DNA of 64,000 nucleotides from Prolixibacteraceae bacterium UBA6029 (GCA_002429385.1 DIZL01000006.1:40816-104815); one strand, 5' to 3'. Counted from the stretch's first letter, positions 37,233 through 46,932 are shown. Numbers and translations are program-made. The notes: generated by a model not told the origin, from the sequence alone.

Positions 37233-39070
37233 TTGCCAATAATCTCTTTTCGCTTGATTAGAACACTTGCTTTAACAAGTTCAGGATCCCCACCAATAAT
37301 TATTTCCGATAACAATTCAATCTCTTTTTTCGCATCTTCGATCTTACCCTCATCAATAAGTCTATAAATAGCTTGTAATCTTTTCTTTTCTTTAGAAGGT
37401 CTGGCATCAACGCCTAAAATGTCTTCGAGAATTCTATCTGAATTTTTACCATAAGATTCAGTAGCATGTGAATAAGTCAATTCATTCTTTTCATTCTTTA
37501 ACAGGAATAAACTCTCAGGTTTAGTATGGCTCAGTACTTGTGGTGAATGGGTAGAAACAATAAACTGGCAATTGGGAAATGTTTCAAGGAGATGTGGTAT
37601 CATTCGCCTTTGCCAATCAGGATGTAGGTGTAAATCTATTTCATCAATTAAGATTATTCCATTGTCTTTTAAAGGATCGTTACTATATGGATTTGCAATT
37701 GCTAATCTGCGTGCAATATCACCAACAAGAGTAATTAGATTCTTCTCTCCATCGGATAATTGATTTAAATTAAACTCTTCTTTTCCTTTATTAATTAACA
37801 TGTGTGGACGTGGAACTCGTTTCACCCTTAAAGATGTGTATTCGGGAATGAATTGTTCAATCGCTTTTGTTACAATTTTAAGTTCTTTACCCTCACTTTT
37901 ATAGGCATTCTTCTTTTGTTGAACTTCTTTCTTTAGAATCTGATTCAAGGAAGAAACCAATTGTCCTGATAGAATTTCCCAGTCTTGCTTATTATCAACT
38001 AGATTTTGATATGCTGCTCTAAATGTTTTTTCTAAATTTCGTTTACCATTTTCACTTAACCACCAAAGACTAAGTAAATTAGCAAAAATAAATACTTCCC
38101 ATAGAATGTTTAGAGTTTTGTCTTCGGGTTTTGTTTCTATGATATCTCTAATTATTTTATTTACTATTTCCTTATAGCGACCATCTGTTGAGTCAATTAA
38201 ATAATCATGATAATTCCTGCTATATGTTTCCATTTTATGAAACATATATTCTAAATCATGAAATAACCTTTCGTGTTTATATCTCAACTTTGTATCCGTG
38301 AAATCTATTAACCGGGAAATTTCGTGAAAAAGGAAACGAGGTTCTTCATAAAGGAAATCATCTTTAACTATTCTCATTGTAAGATATTCAAATTCTTCCT
38401 TGTTAAATTGGTCGTCCTCAGGAGATGAATCTTTAATTAGTTTAATAATATTATTAACTTGACGCTTAATTAATATCCGATTTTGATGTATCCACTTAGT
38501 TCTGGATAAAGCTTGTTCATTAAGAATGTCATCTTGCAATCTGAACCATTCGAAAAATGATTGGAAATTTTGTTGTCCACCCAACGCATTATCATAAACA
38601 TCTAAAATAAATAAGTTGTCTTTTCCTTTTATTTCAGGCGATGTTTTATTTACAACTCTTGTTACCGGATAATATGCAATAACTGGAAGAGACCCCTCAT
38701 TTTCTATAACTTCTTGAAAAGATGTAGCTAATTCAGATACTTCAGTTAATTCAGATTTTATTGCTAAATTTTTACCTTTTGCACCTTTTACTATTTTCCA
38801 CGAATAGTTAGTGTTTTTCTCCTGACAAGAAACCTTTATAGTTGAGTATGGAGAATCATAACGAATGTCAGAATCAGAAATGGGACTTCCCGATGCATTT
38901 TGTCTCTGAATTCTATTAACCAACCATGACAAAGATATCGATAGAGCCTCAAGTATTGTAGTCTTTCCAGAACCGTTAATACCTACAAGTACATTGAGGT
39001 TATCTAATAGATCAATTGAAATTTCTTTTGCACTACGAAAATTCTCAATTGTAACATTCTTTATTTTCAT
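37229..39070 (-). CDS. ptuA: Septu system ATPase PtuA
   Basis: 613 aa. The P-loop GINGSGKTTILEAL is at about residues 33-46. A long helical middle follows. The ABC-type signature LSDGEKNLITLVGDIA is near 440, Walker B IILIDEIDLHLHPDWQ near 470 and FIVSTHSPQVL (switch His) near 497. It is OLD/RecF-like, as PtuA is. Together with ptuB it forms a two-gene anti-phage module. Lower GC than the following citrate lyase genes suggests acquisition. Confidence 0.88.
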   Translation of the reverse strand: MKIKNVTIENFRSAKEISIDLLDNLNVLVGINGSGKTTILEALSISLSWLVNRIQRQNASGSPISDSDIRYDSPYSTIKVSCQEKNTNYSWKIVKGAKGKNLAIKSELTEVSELATSFQEVIENEGSLPVIAYYPVTRVVNKTSPEIKGKDNLFILDVYDNALGGQQNFQSFFEWFRLQDDILNEQALSRTKWIHQNRILIKRQVNNIIKLIKDSSPEDDQFNKEEFEYLTMRIVKDDFLYEEPRFLFHEISRLIDFTDTKLRYKHERLFHDLEYMFHKMETYSRNYHDYLIDSTDGRYKEIVNKIIRDIIETKPEDKTLNILWEVFIFANLLSLWWLSENGKRNLEKTFRAAYQNLVDNKQDWEILSGQLVSSLNQILKKEVQQKKNAYKSEGKELKIVTKAIEQFIPEYTSLRVKRVPRPHMLINKGKEEFNLNQLSDGEKNLITLVGDIARRLAIANPYSNDPLKDNGIILIDEIDLHLHPDWQRRMIPHLLETFPNCQFIVSTHSPQVLSHTKPESLFLLKNEKNELTYSHATESYGKNSDRILEDILGVDARPSKEKKRLQAIYRLIDEGKIEDAKKEIELLSEIIIGGDPELVKASVLIKRKEIIGK

Positions 39071-39159
39071 CTCGAGTACATCTTTATCTAATTATGCTCA
39101 AATATATGCAATTTGTTTGATGTTTGGGTTCTTAATATGATCCTTACAATGGAATAAAC

Positions 39160-40245
39160 CTAATGTCTCCCCTGCCCTGCCTTTATTTTCATGCGGATAT
39201 CAAGAGAAGCATCCGAGAACAGGAATTCACGGGTGGAGTCGGGTAAGAAACCGACGAGCTTCTCCAGTTGATCATTCTTGATGGCCTTACGGACTTTGGA
39301 AGCGCTGATATAATCAGGTAAACTGTTTACTCCGGTACCGCTTGCTTTCCGGGTAACCTCAATGACCTCAACGCCGTAATCAGGCAGAATTGTTTTCATG
39401 GCAAGGTTATAGGCTTCTGTGGTTTTGCAATAATGTTCTGTTCCCACATAGCGTTTGGTAATTCCCAGAATGGGAACAATGTAGTTGGCAAAGATTTGAA
39501 CATCCAGTTCTGCCTGTTTCTGCATGACATCGCTAACTGTCTCATTCTTTAAAAAATAGGAGGGGAAAATTGCTCCTGAAACGATATACATCCCACCGCT
39601 GACCATCACCACATTCTTCAAATGTGCTATCCCTTTGCGGATCAGTTCCCAACGAACTTTAAACGGGAATACAGAAAGATCTTCTTGCACGACAAACAGA
39701 TAGACCACTTCATTCTCTGCAGCAGCTTTCTCTATCAGGAATTTGTGCCCATTGGTAAACGGATTGCAATTGACCACCATTGAAGCGACTGCCTTGGTTT
39801 TAACCTGAACCTGTAAGGTTTTCAGGTAATCCTGATAAGTAAATATGGATTCAAAACCAAATTCGAGCAATGAATAAAGAGGTTTGGCCGATGCAATTTC
39901 GGTAAAGCCCAGACCCCGAAACCGGACTGCATTCTCCGGACGGGTAAAAACAAAAGTATGTTTATATATCTTTAAAAGCTTCTCGGTCATATAAGTGACA
40001 ATCAAAGCAAAAGCTGTAGTATCGCGGAATTTGGGAGCTACAGCCACATATTTCAATATGCGTCCCAGATGAGAACCCGTACCAACCAGTTCACCTTTCA
40101 GGTTATAAACGATCATCGTACATTCGACCTCCGAAGGTTCAAATTCAAACCCAAGGCTGAAGAGAAAGTCCTTCACCAGCTTCACATCGAACGGATTGTC
40201 CAAATCAAGGGTCTCCTGCCTGAAATCGGTATCTTCGAATGTCAT
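39160..40245 (-). CDS. citC: Citrate lyase ligase (acetyl-CoA:citrate lyase ACP acetylase)
   Basis: 361 aa from ATG 40245 (MTFEDTDFRQE), 4 nt after the stop of citXG. The longer frame to 40284 would overlap that gene. The N-terminal part looks like a GNAT fold. From about residue 155 the nucleotidyltransferase has NPFTNGHKFLIEKAA with the HxGH-like NGH motif and ends with SASKVRKAIKN. It acetylates the thiol of the citrate lyase acyl carrier to activate the enzyme. Confidence 0.92.
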   Translation of the reverse strand: MTFEDTDFRQETLDLDNPFDVKLVKDFLFSLGFEFEPSEVECTMIVYNLKGELVGTGSHLGRILKYVAVAPKFRDTTAFALIVTYMTEKLLKIYKHTFVFTRPENAVRFRGLGFTEIASAKPLYSLLEFGFESIFTYQDYLKTLQVQVKTKAVASMVVNCNPFTNGHKFLIEKAAAENEVVYLFVVQEDLSVFPFKVRWELIRKGIAHLKNVVMVSGGMYIVSGAIFPSYFLKNETVSDVMQKQAELDVQIFANYIVPILGITKRYVGTEHYCKTTEAYNLAMKTILPDYGVEVIEVTRKASGTGVNSLPDYISASKVRKAIKNDQLEKLVGFLPDSTREFLFSDASLDIRMKIKAGQGRH

Positions 40246-40249
40246 TGTT

Positions 40250-41599
40250 TTAGAATATATGGGTAAACCCTGTTTGCTGATCAAAGTTAATCATTAACCA
40301 CACAAAAATAGTCACTGCAAGCAAATCAGCTGATCCTCCGGGAGAAATATTTTCATTCTTGCAGAAATCAATTACTTCTGAATAATTTGCTTCGTTGAAA
40401 TTCTTCAGTGCCTTATCGCAAAATCCTTTAAATCTATTGAGCACTTCGGGGTTACTACGGTAAAGGATATTCGTATCATCGTTGTTTGCGGCCAGAGCCA
40501 ATAAGCATCTGGTCATCGCTTCATCATTGAGCTCAGCGGTAGCCATAAGTTGAGGCAATCCGTAATCAAAGACTACGCTGAATCCGCTTTCGGCCTCTCC
40601 ACGGGCACCCAAATATCCATATTTCAGAAAGATATTCTCCCCATGGCTTTTTGCCGGATGGGTCAGGCCACCAAGTTCTTTGCTTACCAGATCCTTACAA
40701 ATACTTTTGATGATGGCCCGAAATTCTTCAATCGCGAAATAATCGTTTTGACTAAACAACTTTCCGCAGGCAAACAGTGAAATTCCCATTAAAAAGATAA
40801 TGCCCTTTTGAGTATTGACATTTTGTGTTGCCTTATACATGGAGGCTTCCATGCGTAATCCGATGTTCCGTATGACCGGCAATGCCCTGGTTAAATCATC
40901 CCTGGTAAAAATGAACCCTTCATGGATCAACTCACCAAACAAGGGGGCAATTGCTGCAGTAGAATTCAGGAAGGTCTGATAATTCATGTCAGCATGACTT
41001 CCGCAGCTGAATTTATCCACCAGTCCTGGTTTCGGAGTAAGGGATATTTCAGCAAGAATCGCCTTCAGAGCCAGTGAAGAGATCTTTTTACTAATCAACT
41101 CTTCCTTTTGTTTCAGGCAATAGACGGCCATTTCTGAAAACATATACGACCTTAAGGCATCAAAATCATGGGCATTCTCCCTTCGACATTCGATGGCAGG
41201 CTTTTCACGACAGAAAAAGCATAATTTAGACTTACCTGAAGAGACACTGTTTCCTTGCCGATCATTCAGATCCACATCAATAAACCGTCCTAGAGGATGT
41301 TTCTCCTCGAAATCCTCAAAGATTTGTTTAATTCCCGTCAGACTAAGGTGCACTGCTGTAAAGGGAACGATGAAAAAGTCTCCTGTCCTATCGCAATCTT
41401 CAATCGCTTTATCCGCTTTAATATCTATGCAACTCGCTTTTAAGGTGTACTTCAGATCGCGTAAACAAGAACTAAAAAATGCTTTTACCGTAGAATTGCT
41501 TTTCGGAAAACCAGGTACATTCAGGCTTAAACTTAAACTGCACAAGCCTCTTTTAGCAATCTCATTCTTCAGTAAAGCCCTTTGATCACGGGCTTCCAA
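40250..41599 (-). CDS. citXG: CitX-CitG fusion (prosthetic group transferase plus triphosphoribosyl-dephospho-CoA synthase)
   Basis: At least 449 aa. The CitX part (about 1-165) has LNVPGFPKSN and HPLGRFIDVDL, then a Cys-rich CFFCREKPAIECRR. The CitG part (about 170-449) has EISLTPKPGLVDKFSCGSHADM, GGLTHPAKSHGENIF and SPGGSADLLA. It makes the 2'-(5''-triphosphoribosyl)-3'-dephospho-CoA precursor and loads it onto CitD. The start is uncertain. TTG 41599 falls inside a conserved-looking stretch (ILEARDQR). No ATG or GTG lies in frame before the upstream stop. An AGGAG at 41629-41633 sits 8 nt before an in-frame ATC at 41620. Confidence 0.88.
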   Translation of the reverse strand: MEARDQRALLKNEIAKRGLCSLSLSLNVPGFPKSNSTVKAFFSSCLRDLKYTLKASCIDIKADKAIEDCDRTGDFFIVPFTAVHLSLTGIKQIFEDFEEKHPLGRFIDVDLNDRQGNSVSSGKSKLCFFCREKPAIECRRENAHDFDALRSYMFSEMAVYCLKQKEELISKKISSLALKAILAEISLTPKPGLVDKFSCGSHADMNYQTFLNSTAAIAPLFGELIHEGFIFTRDDLTRALPVIRNIGLRMEASMYKATQNVNTQKGIIFLMGISLFACGKLFSQNDYFAIEEFRAIIKSICKDLVSKELGGLTHPAKSHGENIFLKYGYLGARGEAESGFSVVFDYGLPQLMATAELNDEAMTRCLLALAANNDDTNILYRSNPEVLNRFKGFCDKALKNFNEANYSEVIDFCKNENISPGGSADLLAVTIFVWLMINFDQQTGFTHIF

Positions 41600-41628
41600 T
41601 ATAGCTTGGAGTGGTTCGATAGTTTTAT

Positions 41629-41633
41629 CTCCT
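41629..41633 (-). promoter_or_regulatory. Shine-Dalgarno-like AGGAG for citXG
   Basis: AAAGGAGAT on the minus strand. Its spacing fits a start at 41620 (ATC) rather than the TTG at 41599, which would be 29 nt away. It bears directly on the start choice of citXG. Confidence 0.4.
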
Positions 41634-41700
41634 TTAACCTTTTTTATTGATCCTACACGAATTTCAAATGACTCTTTCCTTTTTCCCTTTTCCTTATTCC

Positions 41701-43257
41701 TTATTTCTCTTTTAATTGGTGGATCACGTCGATGATTGTACCATCGCGGTATTCAACAATACCCACAATTTTATCAGTGTATTCGAGTGGTGCAGGAATT
41801 CCGGTAATCTCATCCACCTCAATTTCAAGGTCATGAATATCTTTTACATTCAGTCCAGCCCTCCGGAGGTTCTCTTCCAGTTCCTTATAAGCTGGGTTTA
41901 CACAAATCCCCCGTTCAGTAACCAGAACATGAACGGACTCACCCGGAGTTACTATCGTATGTACCCGCTTCTTAATAATCGGAATGCGGCCACGGAAAGA
42001 AGGACACACCACCACAGTAAGTTTTGCGCCGGAAGAGGTATCTGAATGACCGCCTGAGGCTCCACGGATATTGCCTTCAGAGCCGGTGATCACATTTACA
42101 TTAAAATCAACATCAATCTCAAGCGCTCCAAGTACTACTACATCAATCTTATTGGTGATACAGCCCGAATTGAACGGATTGGCATAAAGAGCAGCCTGTA
42201 TCTCAATGTGACGTCGGTTATTCAGGAGCGAATTACTTACCACGGCGTCAAATGACTGCACGTCGAATATAGTCTCGAAGAGGCCATCATTCAGCATATC
42301 CACGCAATACGAAGTAATGCCACCCAGCATGAAGCTTCCCTTCAGGCCCTTGACTTTCATCTTTTCACGGATGAATTTGGCGACAGCAAGCGAAGCGCCT
42401 CCTGCACCCACCTGAAAAGAGAATCCTGGTTCAAAGAATCCTGAGTGTTCGATCACATCAGCAGCAAGCTTTGCGATGCGCAGATCCATGGGTGAATTGG
42501 TAATACGGGTAGTTCCCGTTGCAATTTGCGAAGCATCCCCTATCGAATCGACCACTACAACCAAATCAATAAAATTCTGTGAGATCGATAACGGAATACA
42601 GGGATAATTAACCAGGTTATCAGTTACAACTATCACCTGTTTGGCATACCGGGCATCAATAACTGCATAACCGATCGAACCGAATGCCGATTTCCCGTGC
42701 GAGCCTGTTGCATTTCCTTCGCAGTCGGCAGCCGAGGCAGCGATGATGGCCAGATCAATATGAATCTTCCCAGTATGTATGCTGCGGACCCTTCCCCCAT
42801 GCGAATGAATCACTGCCGGAATGTCCAGAACCCCCAGAGCGATGGCACGTCCCAACTGGCTGCGGATACCTGATGAAAAGATCCTGGTAACTGTGCCGTC
42901 CTTCAGGTAAGTAAGAATCGGATCATGACACTCGTTAAGTGAAGAGGAAGCCAGGGTAATTTCACGGATCCCAAGGTTATGAAGTATCGTAAGGGTCTGC
43001 ACCAGTAGGATGTCTCCGTTTCGCAGATGATGATGAAACGAAACGGTCATGCCGTTGTGTGGGTTACTGCGCAGAATGGCATCTTCGAGCGATGTGCAAA
43101 GTTTGCTCTGGTGAGGAAGGTAAGCCCTGTTCGGAGCAGGAATGGTTGGTTCGTCCATCCAGCCCTTTCTAAGTTTTGTAAGCGCCCCCTGAAAAGGTTC
43201 CAATTTCCCGATTCCCTCAATGTATTCAGGAATTTCCCTGCCTAAACTATTTAGCAT
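41701..43257 (-). CDS. citF: Citrate lyase alpha subunit (citrate:acetyl-ACP transferase)
   Basis: 518 aa, normal length. NPHNGMTVSFHHHLRNGD near the N-terminus, HGGRVRSIHTG, AAADCEGNATG-like ASAADCEGNATG, GAGGASLAVAKFI and GASGGHSDTSSGAKL are strong CitF landmarks. It transfers the acetyl-ACP to citrate, forming citryl-ACP. It starts 28 nt after citE. Confidence 0.95.
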   Translation of the reverse strand: MLNSLGREIPEYIEGIGKLEPFQGALTKLRKGWMDEPTIPAPNRAYLPHQSKLCTSLEDAILRSNPHNGMTVSFHHHLRNGDILLVQTLTILHNLGIREITLASSSLNECHDPILTYLKDGTVTRIFSSGIRSQLGRAIALGVLDIPAVIHSHGGRVRSIHTGKIHIDLAIIAASAADCEGNATGSHGKSAFGSIGYAVIDARYAKQVIVVTDNLVNYPCIPLSISQNFIDLVVVVDSIGDASQIATGTTRITNSPMDLRIAKLAADVIEHSGFFEPGFSFQVGAGGASLAVAKFIREKMKVKGLKGSFMLGGITSYCVDMLNDGLFETIFDVQSFDAVVSNSLLNNRRHIEIQAALYANPFNSGCITNKIDVVVLGALEIDVDFNVNVITGSEGNIRGASGGHSDTSSGAKLTVVVCPSFRGRIPIIKKRVHTIVTPGESVHVLVTERGICVNPAYKELEENLRRAGLNVKDIHDLEIEVDEITGIPAPLEYTDKIVGIVEYRDGTIIDVIHQLKEK

Positions 43258-43285
43258 TGCAAATGTATTTTAGTATTATCTTTAA

Positions 43286-44167
43286 TTATCCCACGGTAAC
43301 GTTAGCCAGCCTAAGGATGTACTCCGCCCGTGTAACGATCGGGGCGTCAATCATTTTCCCATCAATGGCAAAAACCCCTACCCCGGCTGCACTGTTTATC
43401 TTGAATTCTTTGACGATCCGGTAAGCCTTCCGAACCTCTTCTTCGGTAGGGGTATAAACCTTATGAATAATTTCGATCTGACGCGGATTAATGACAGCTT
43501 TCCCGGTAAACCCGATGGATTTGGCATACTCGGTCTCTTTCCTCAGTCCTTCTTCATCGTTTACATCCGGGAATACAGTATCAATCACATCAATATGACT
43601 GGCCTTTGCGGCCATGACAATCCGTTTCCTCGCAAAATCTATTCCGGTGCCTTCAGGGGTATAAACAATATTCATGTCTGCCGTAAGATCCTGCCCTCCG
43701 ATGGTTATCGCGTCAACACGAACAAACTGACTGGCGATATTGAACACATTCTGTACCCCCATAGCCGTTTCAATCATAGCGTGAAGGGTCATCTTATTAT
43801 GCGGAAGTCCATGGCGGTCCTCAATCTTTTCAATAATCGTCAACAACTCAGCCACCTCTTCAGCCGATTCTGTTTTAGGATAACGGATTGCGGAAGGCTG
43901 CAAGGGGACAATCGCTTCCAGATCGGCCAGGCCAAAAGGAGTACTCAGGTGATTGATCCTTACACAAACTTCCGCATCATAAAAATCGATCACCCGGATC
44001 ATATTACGGATCAAAATACGGGCAGCGTCCTTTTGGTTCAGGGCTACAGCATCCTCCAGGTCAAGAAGGATACTATCAGCTCCGTAAACTCCACCCTGCT
44101 GTATCATCGCCGGATTATTGCCCGGAATGTAAAGCATCGACCGCCGTTTCTTAAATATATTCGTCAT
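43286..44167 (-). CDS. citE: Citrate lyase beta subunit (citryl-ACP lyase)
   Basis: 293 aa. RRSMLYIPGNNPAMIQ, DSILLDLEDAVALNQKDAAR and AMIETAMGVQNVFNIA match the HpcH/HpaI-aldolase-like CitE family, including the metal-binding Glu and Asp regions. It splits citryl-ACP to oxaloacetate and acetyl-ACP. It lies 11 nt after citD. Confidence 0.95.
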   Translation of the reverse strand: MTNIFKKRRSMLYIPGNNPAMIQQGGVYGADSILLDLEDAVALNQKDAARILIRNMIRVIDFYDAEVCVRINHLSTPFGLADLEAIVPLQPSAIRYPKTESAEEVAELLTIIEKIEDRHGLPHNKMTLHAMIETAMGVQNVFNIASQFVRVDAITIGGQDLTADMNIVYTPEGTGIDFARKRIVMAAKASHIDVIDTVFPDVNDEEGLRKETEYAKSIGFTGKAVINPRQIEIIHKVYTPTEEEVRKAYRIVKEFKINSAAGVGVFAIDGKMIDAPIVTRAEYILRLANVTVG

Positions 44168-44178
44168 AGCATGGTTTA

Positions 44179-44466
44179 TTACATCGTTCCTTCCTGTTCG
44201 CCGAGTGAGCGTTTGATCGCTGTTTCGAGACGGGCCTTAATTGTAGGTTCAAGGGCTCCCTTGTCTTTTGCGATCAAATGAATATCAGTCAACTCAAACT
44301 GATCGAGCATATCCACAACGATACGTTTAAAGCTTTCGCCAAACTGTTGCATGACGGTAGAAGAGATCTCCAGCTTCCGGCCCGAATGGTCAGGAAGCGG
44401 TTCGATGAGAATGATCACATCACTTGATTCGAATGTGCCTGACTGTGCGGCTATTTTTGGTTTCAT
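44179..44466 (-). CDS. citD: Citrate lyase gamma subunit (acyl carrier protein)
   Basis: 95 aa. AQSGTFESSDVIILIEP holds the Ser that carries the phosphoribosyl-dephospho-CoA group (in known CitD the motif is GTLESSD). It is the first gene of the cluster. A TATTTTTG-type box on the minus strand at 44556-44563 could be its promoter. Confidence 0.93.
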   Translation of the reverse strand: MKPKIAAQSGTFESSDVIILIEPLPDHSGRKLEISSTVMQQFGESFKRIVVDMLDQFELTDIHLIAKDKGALEPTIKARLETAIKRSLGEQEGTM

Positions 44467-45053
44467 GAGCTTTATGTATTTTATTTCCTGAACATTCCTT
44501 CTTTAATGGTTTCGCAAAAGAAAAGCTTCAAAATTGTATCCTATTATCGGGAATACAAAAATAGGACTTTAATCAATCGGTAAGATGATATTTCGCAATA
44601 ATCAGCTCCAATTGTGTTTTTTTACCACAAAGTTTGTATCTTTAACCATCGAAAGTGTTCATGCCAAAGTCTGACAAAAAGATTCGGAAAAGAAACTATT
44701 GACTCCGGACGCCAATTCGCTATTCATTCAGATGTTTTTCAGGAAAGCAATAAATCTGTTTTCGACCTGCACGGAATGTATCCGGGTCGGGATTGCATCG
44801 TATTCGCTTCGGATAAATTAATCTATGATTGATTTGCAACTATACAAAGATCGAGATTTTAGTACTGTTATAGATCAGTCATAGTACAGATATAGACACG
44901 GAATACCCTAGTGTTCCCCTCTCCTTCCCTATTCAATCCAAACCCCGCTTAGGTCGGTTTTCCTCCGGTTATTCACTTTAACCGATGGCATTTTCGTAAA
45001 AAACCATTTTTAAGGGGCAAACGGACATAAATATTCAATCAGCAATTAATTCT
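44467..45053. other. Intergenic region, no clear gene
   Basis: Short reading frames on the plus strand (about 44614-44830) show no recognised family and no good start. At 44838-44910 a weak 11-bp periodicity (TAGTACTGTTA, TAGATCAGTCA, TAGTACAGATA) may be a worn member of the palindrome family. The citD promoter should lie at the left end. Confidence 0.4.
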
Positions 45054-45386
45054 CCTTTTAAAAAGCGATTTCCCTGTACGGCTAATCGTACAACGGCAGA
45101 AATTAGAAACCTATTTAATGAGCTATTGAGTTCAAATATTGAAAGTATCCAAAACGACATAGACAAAATAGAGCCGAAAGACAGAATTTCAGTTTTATTA
45201 AAACCAAGTGAATTTGTGATACCCAAATTACAGTCAACACAATTAACGATACCAGAAAGAGAATTTACCGATGCAGAGTTAGATGCTGAAACTAAACGAC
45301 TGTATGCTAAAAAAACGCCATTGACCGATGAGGAGCGAGAAGCAGAAATAACAAGATTAAAGAAAAAACTCTTTGAAGATGACTAA
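45054..45386 (+). pseudogene. DUF5681-like gene remnant, 5' end lost
   Basis: The frame reads PFKKRFPCTANRTTAEIRNLFNELL and on to KKKLFEDD. Related proteins have FKKGxSGNPxGRPxGxxNxTT at this point, so the glycine-rich motif appears deleted or scrambled. No ATG exists; an internal TTG at 45126 is the only ordinary start. The next gene is a paralogue. Such small proteins often accompany phage or mobile-element genes. Confidence 0.5.
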
Positions 45387-45430
45387 AAAAGTATCTCAGA
45401 AATTGTAAATAACAATTAAAAAACAATATC

Positions 45431-45766
45431 ATGTTTAAAAAAGGTGAATCAGGCAATTTAAGCGGACGGCCATAGGGTGCAAAGGACAAAGTACAAACCG
45501 ACATTAAGCAAGCATTTCAATCGTTGGTTGAGGGTAATTTGTCAAATATAGAAACATGGTTGAATGAAGTATCGACCAAGGATCCGGCCAATGCGATTGA
45601 ATTAATGTTGAAGTTATCCGAATTCATTTTGCCAAAGATCAAAGCGATTGAGTTAACAGGTAAAGACGGTAAAGATTTAATGCCAGAAAAGAAAATAGAT
45701 TTATCAAAACTATCAAATGATGACCTTCGGACACTTATTGGGATTCAGGATAAAATCGGAATTTGA
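45431..45766 (+). pseudogene. DUF5681-like gene interrupted by TAG at codon 15
   Basis: From ATG 45431 the frame reads MFKKGESGNLSGRP, then TAG at 45473-45475, then GAKDKVQTDIKQAFQSL and continues to TGA near 45766 (about 110 codons). The GxSGNxxGRPxGAKDK motif is unmistakable across the stop, so a Lys or similar codon became TAG. Several neighbouring genes end with TAG, so recoding is unlikely. Confidence 0.65.
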
Positions 45767-46217
45767 TGCAGAATAGAAAAAATCTGAAAGACTGATGAAC
45801 TATTGCGCCAGACCACAAAAACCAGAAATTGAGATTGTACGGGAATCTAACATACTAAAGATAATTTAACAAAGACTGAAAGTTAACCCATCATTCAAAA
45901 TTTCTTTGAGAATAAAATTCTCCATGTATTCTATTGCCTAATCACAAAAAATTAGAATTTCAGAATGAAAAACAACCTGAGAAAAATGAAAAACTATCAA
46001 AAAAAAGAAAAATCCAAGACTGCTAGGGTAATTCTTGCACAAAATTGTTAATCTTAAAATCAACTTGCGGATTTAAGGTACAAACGAGTGGGAGCGGGGC
46101 TATTAAGATGCGGTTTGCAAAACAGCACCAGCGGGATTATTTGATTTAATAAATAATTATTGATATATTTTTAATTATTATTATTTTTGATTATTAAATA
46201 ACTTAAAATCAAATCCT
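45767..46217. other. Intergenic region, no gene seen
   Basis: 450 bp of AT-rich sequence between the decayed genes and the secreted protein gene. A short frame near 45795-45868 (MNYCARPQKPEIEIV) ends after 24 codons and has no recognisable relatives. Confidence 0.4.
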
Positions 46218-46727
46218 ATGAAAAATCTTATAGTGATTTTAATACTACTTATTGTGCCAATGTTTGTTGTTGGACAAAATCTCAAAGCCTTAGATGAAAA
46301 ATATGGATTTAGAGGAGCAAAGTTTGAGATGCCGTTCAGTTCATTTAAGGGATTGATAAAACTTGGAGAAGTTAGTAAAGAATATATTCCTTATAAAGCA
46401 ACCAATGAGGATTTACGTCTTGGCGATTATACCTTAGATGAAGTGGATTATACTTTTTATAAAGGTAAATTAGCTGCAATAATGATTAATACTAAAGGGA
46501 GTTCAAATGGTAGTGGATTATTAAAAATTTTACAAACAGCTTATGGGAAGGGAGTCTATGGAAATAAATATATAGATTACGTATGGCAAGGTGAAAAGGT
46601 AAGAATGACTTATCAAACAAGTTCTGTTACTAACGATGTGAATGTTATTATGATGAGTGTAAAGCTTCGGGATTTGATGGATGCAGATGAAAAACGGGCT
46701 AATAAAGAAGCCGCAAAGGGATTGTGA
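46218..46727 (+). CDS. Small secreted protein of unknown family
   Basis: 169 aa with a clear signal peptide of about 19 residues ending VVGQ. The mature part begins with a pattern (EKYGFRGAKFEMPFSSFKGL) seen in small periplasmic proteins of Bacteroidota, then beta-rich sequence and a charged C-terminus. Function unknown. It is isolated between the decayed genes and tRNA-Val. Confidence 0.65.
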   Translation: MKNLIVILILLIVPMFVVGQNLKALDEKYGFRGAKFEMPFSSFKGLIKLGEVSKEYIPYKATNEDLRLGDYTLDEVDYTFYKGKLAAIMINTKGSSNGSGLLKILQTAYGKGVYGNKYIDYVWQGEKVRMTYQTSSVTNDVNVIMMSVKLRDLMDADEKRANKEAAKGL

Positions 46728-46932
46728 GCCTAATAAAATCTCAAAAAAACTCTACTGAATGTGTATCTAACCCCTATTAATTGGAGAGATTTTTAAAAAC
46801 GAAAGCGATTTTTTTTATGCCTGAAATATGGATTTTTGAGACTTATTTTTGACATGTTGTGCAAATGTTGTGCAAGTACCAAAAACAAAAACCATAACTG
46901 ACTGAATATCAATTACGGTTTCTTTTTAATTG

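Noticed and set aside
36582..39070. Retron-associated version of Septu
   Set aside because: No reverse transcriptase frame or retron RNA-like region adjoins ptuAB; the neighbours are a GH38-like gene and citC.
44614..44832. A 72-aa plus-strand ORF upstream of citD
   Set aside because: No plausible start context, no family features and no neighbour in the same frame; coding evidence is absent.
11465..45766. Two in-frame TAG codons (12059-12061 and 45473-45475) as evidence of amber recoding
   Set aside because: Several intact genes in the window, including pepD, dnaK, the DUF4831 gene and the SDR gene, end with TAG at their normal length, so TAG is an ordinary stop. No pyrrolysine-type genes were seen.
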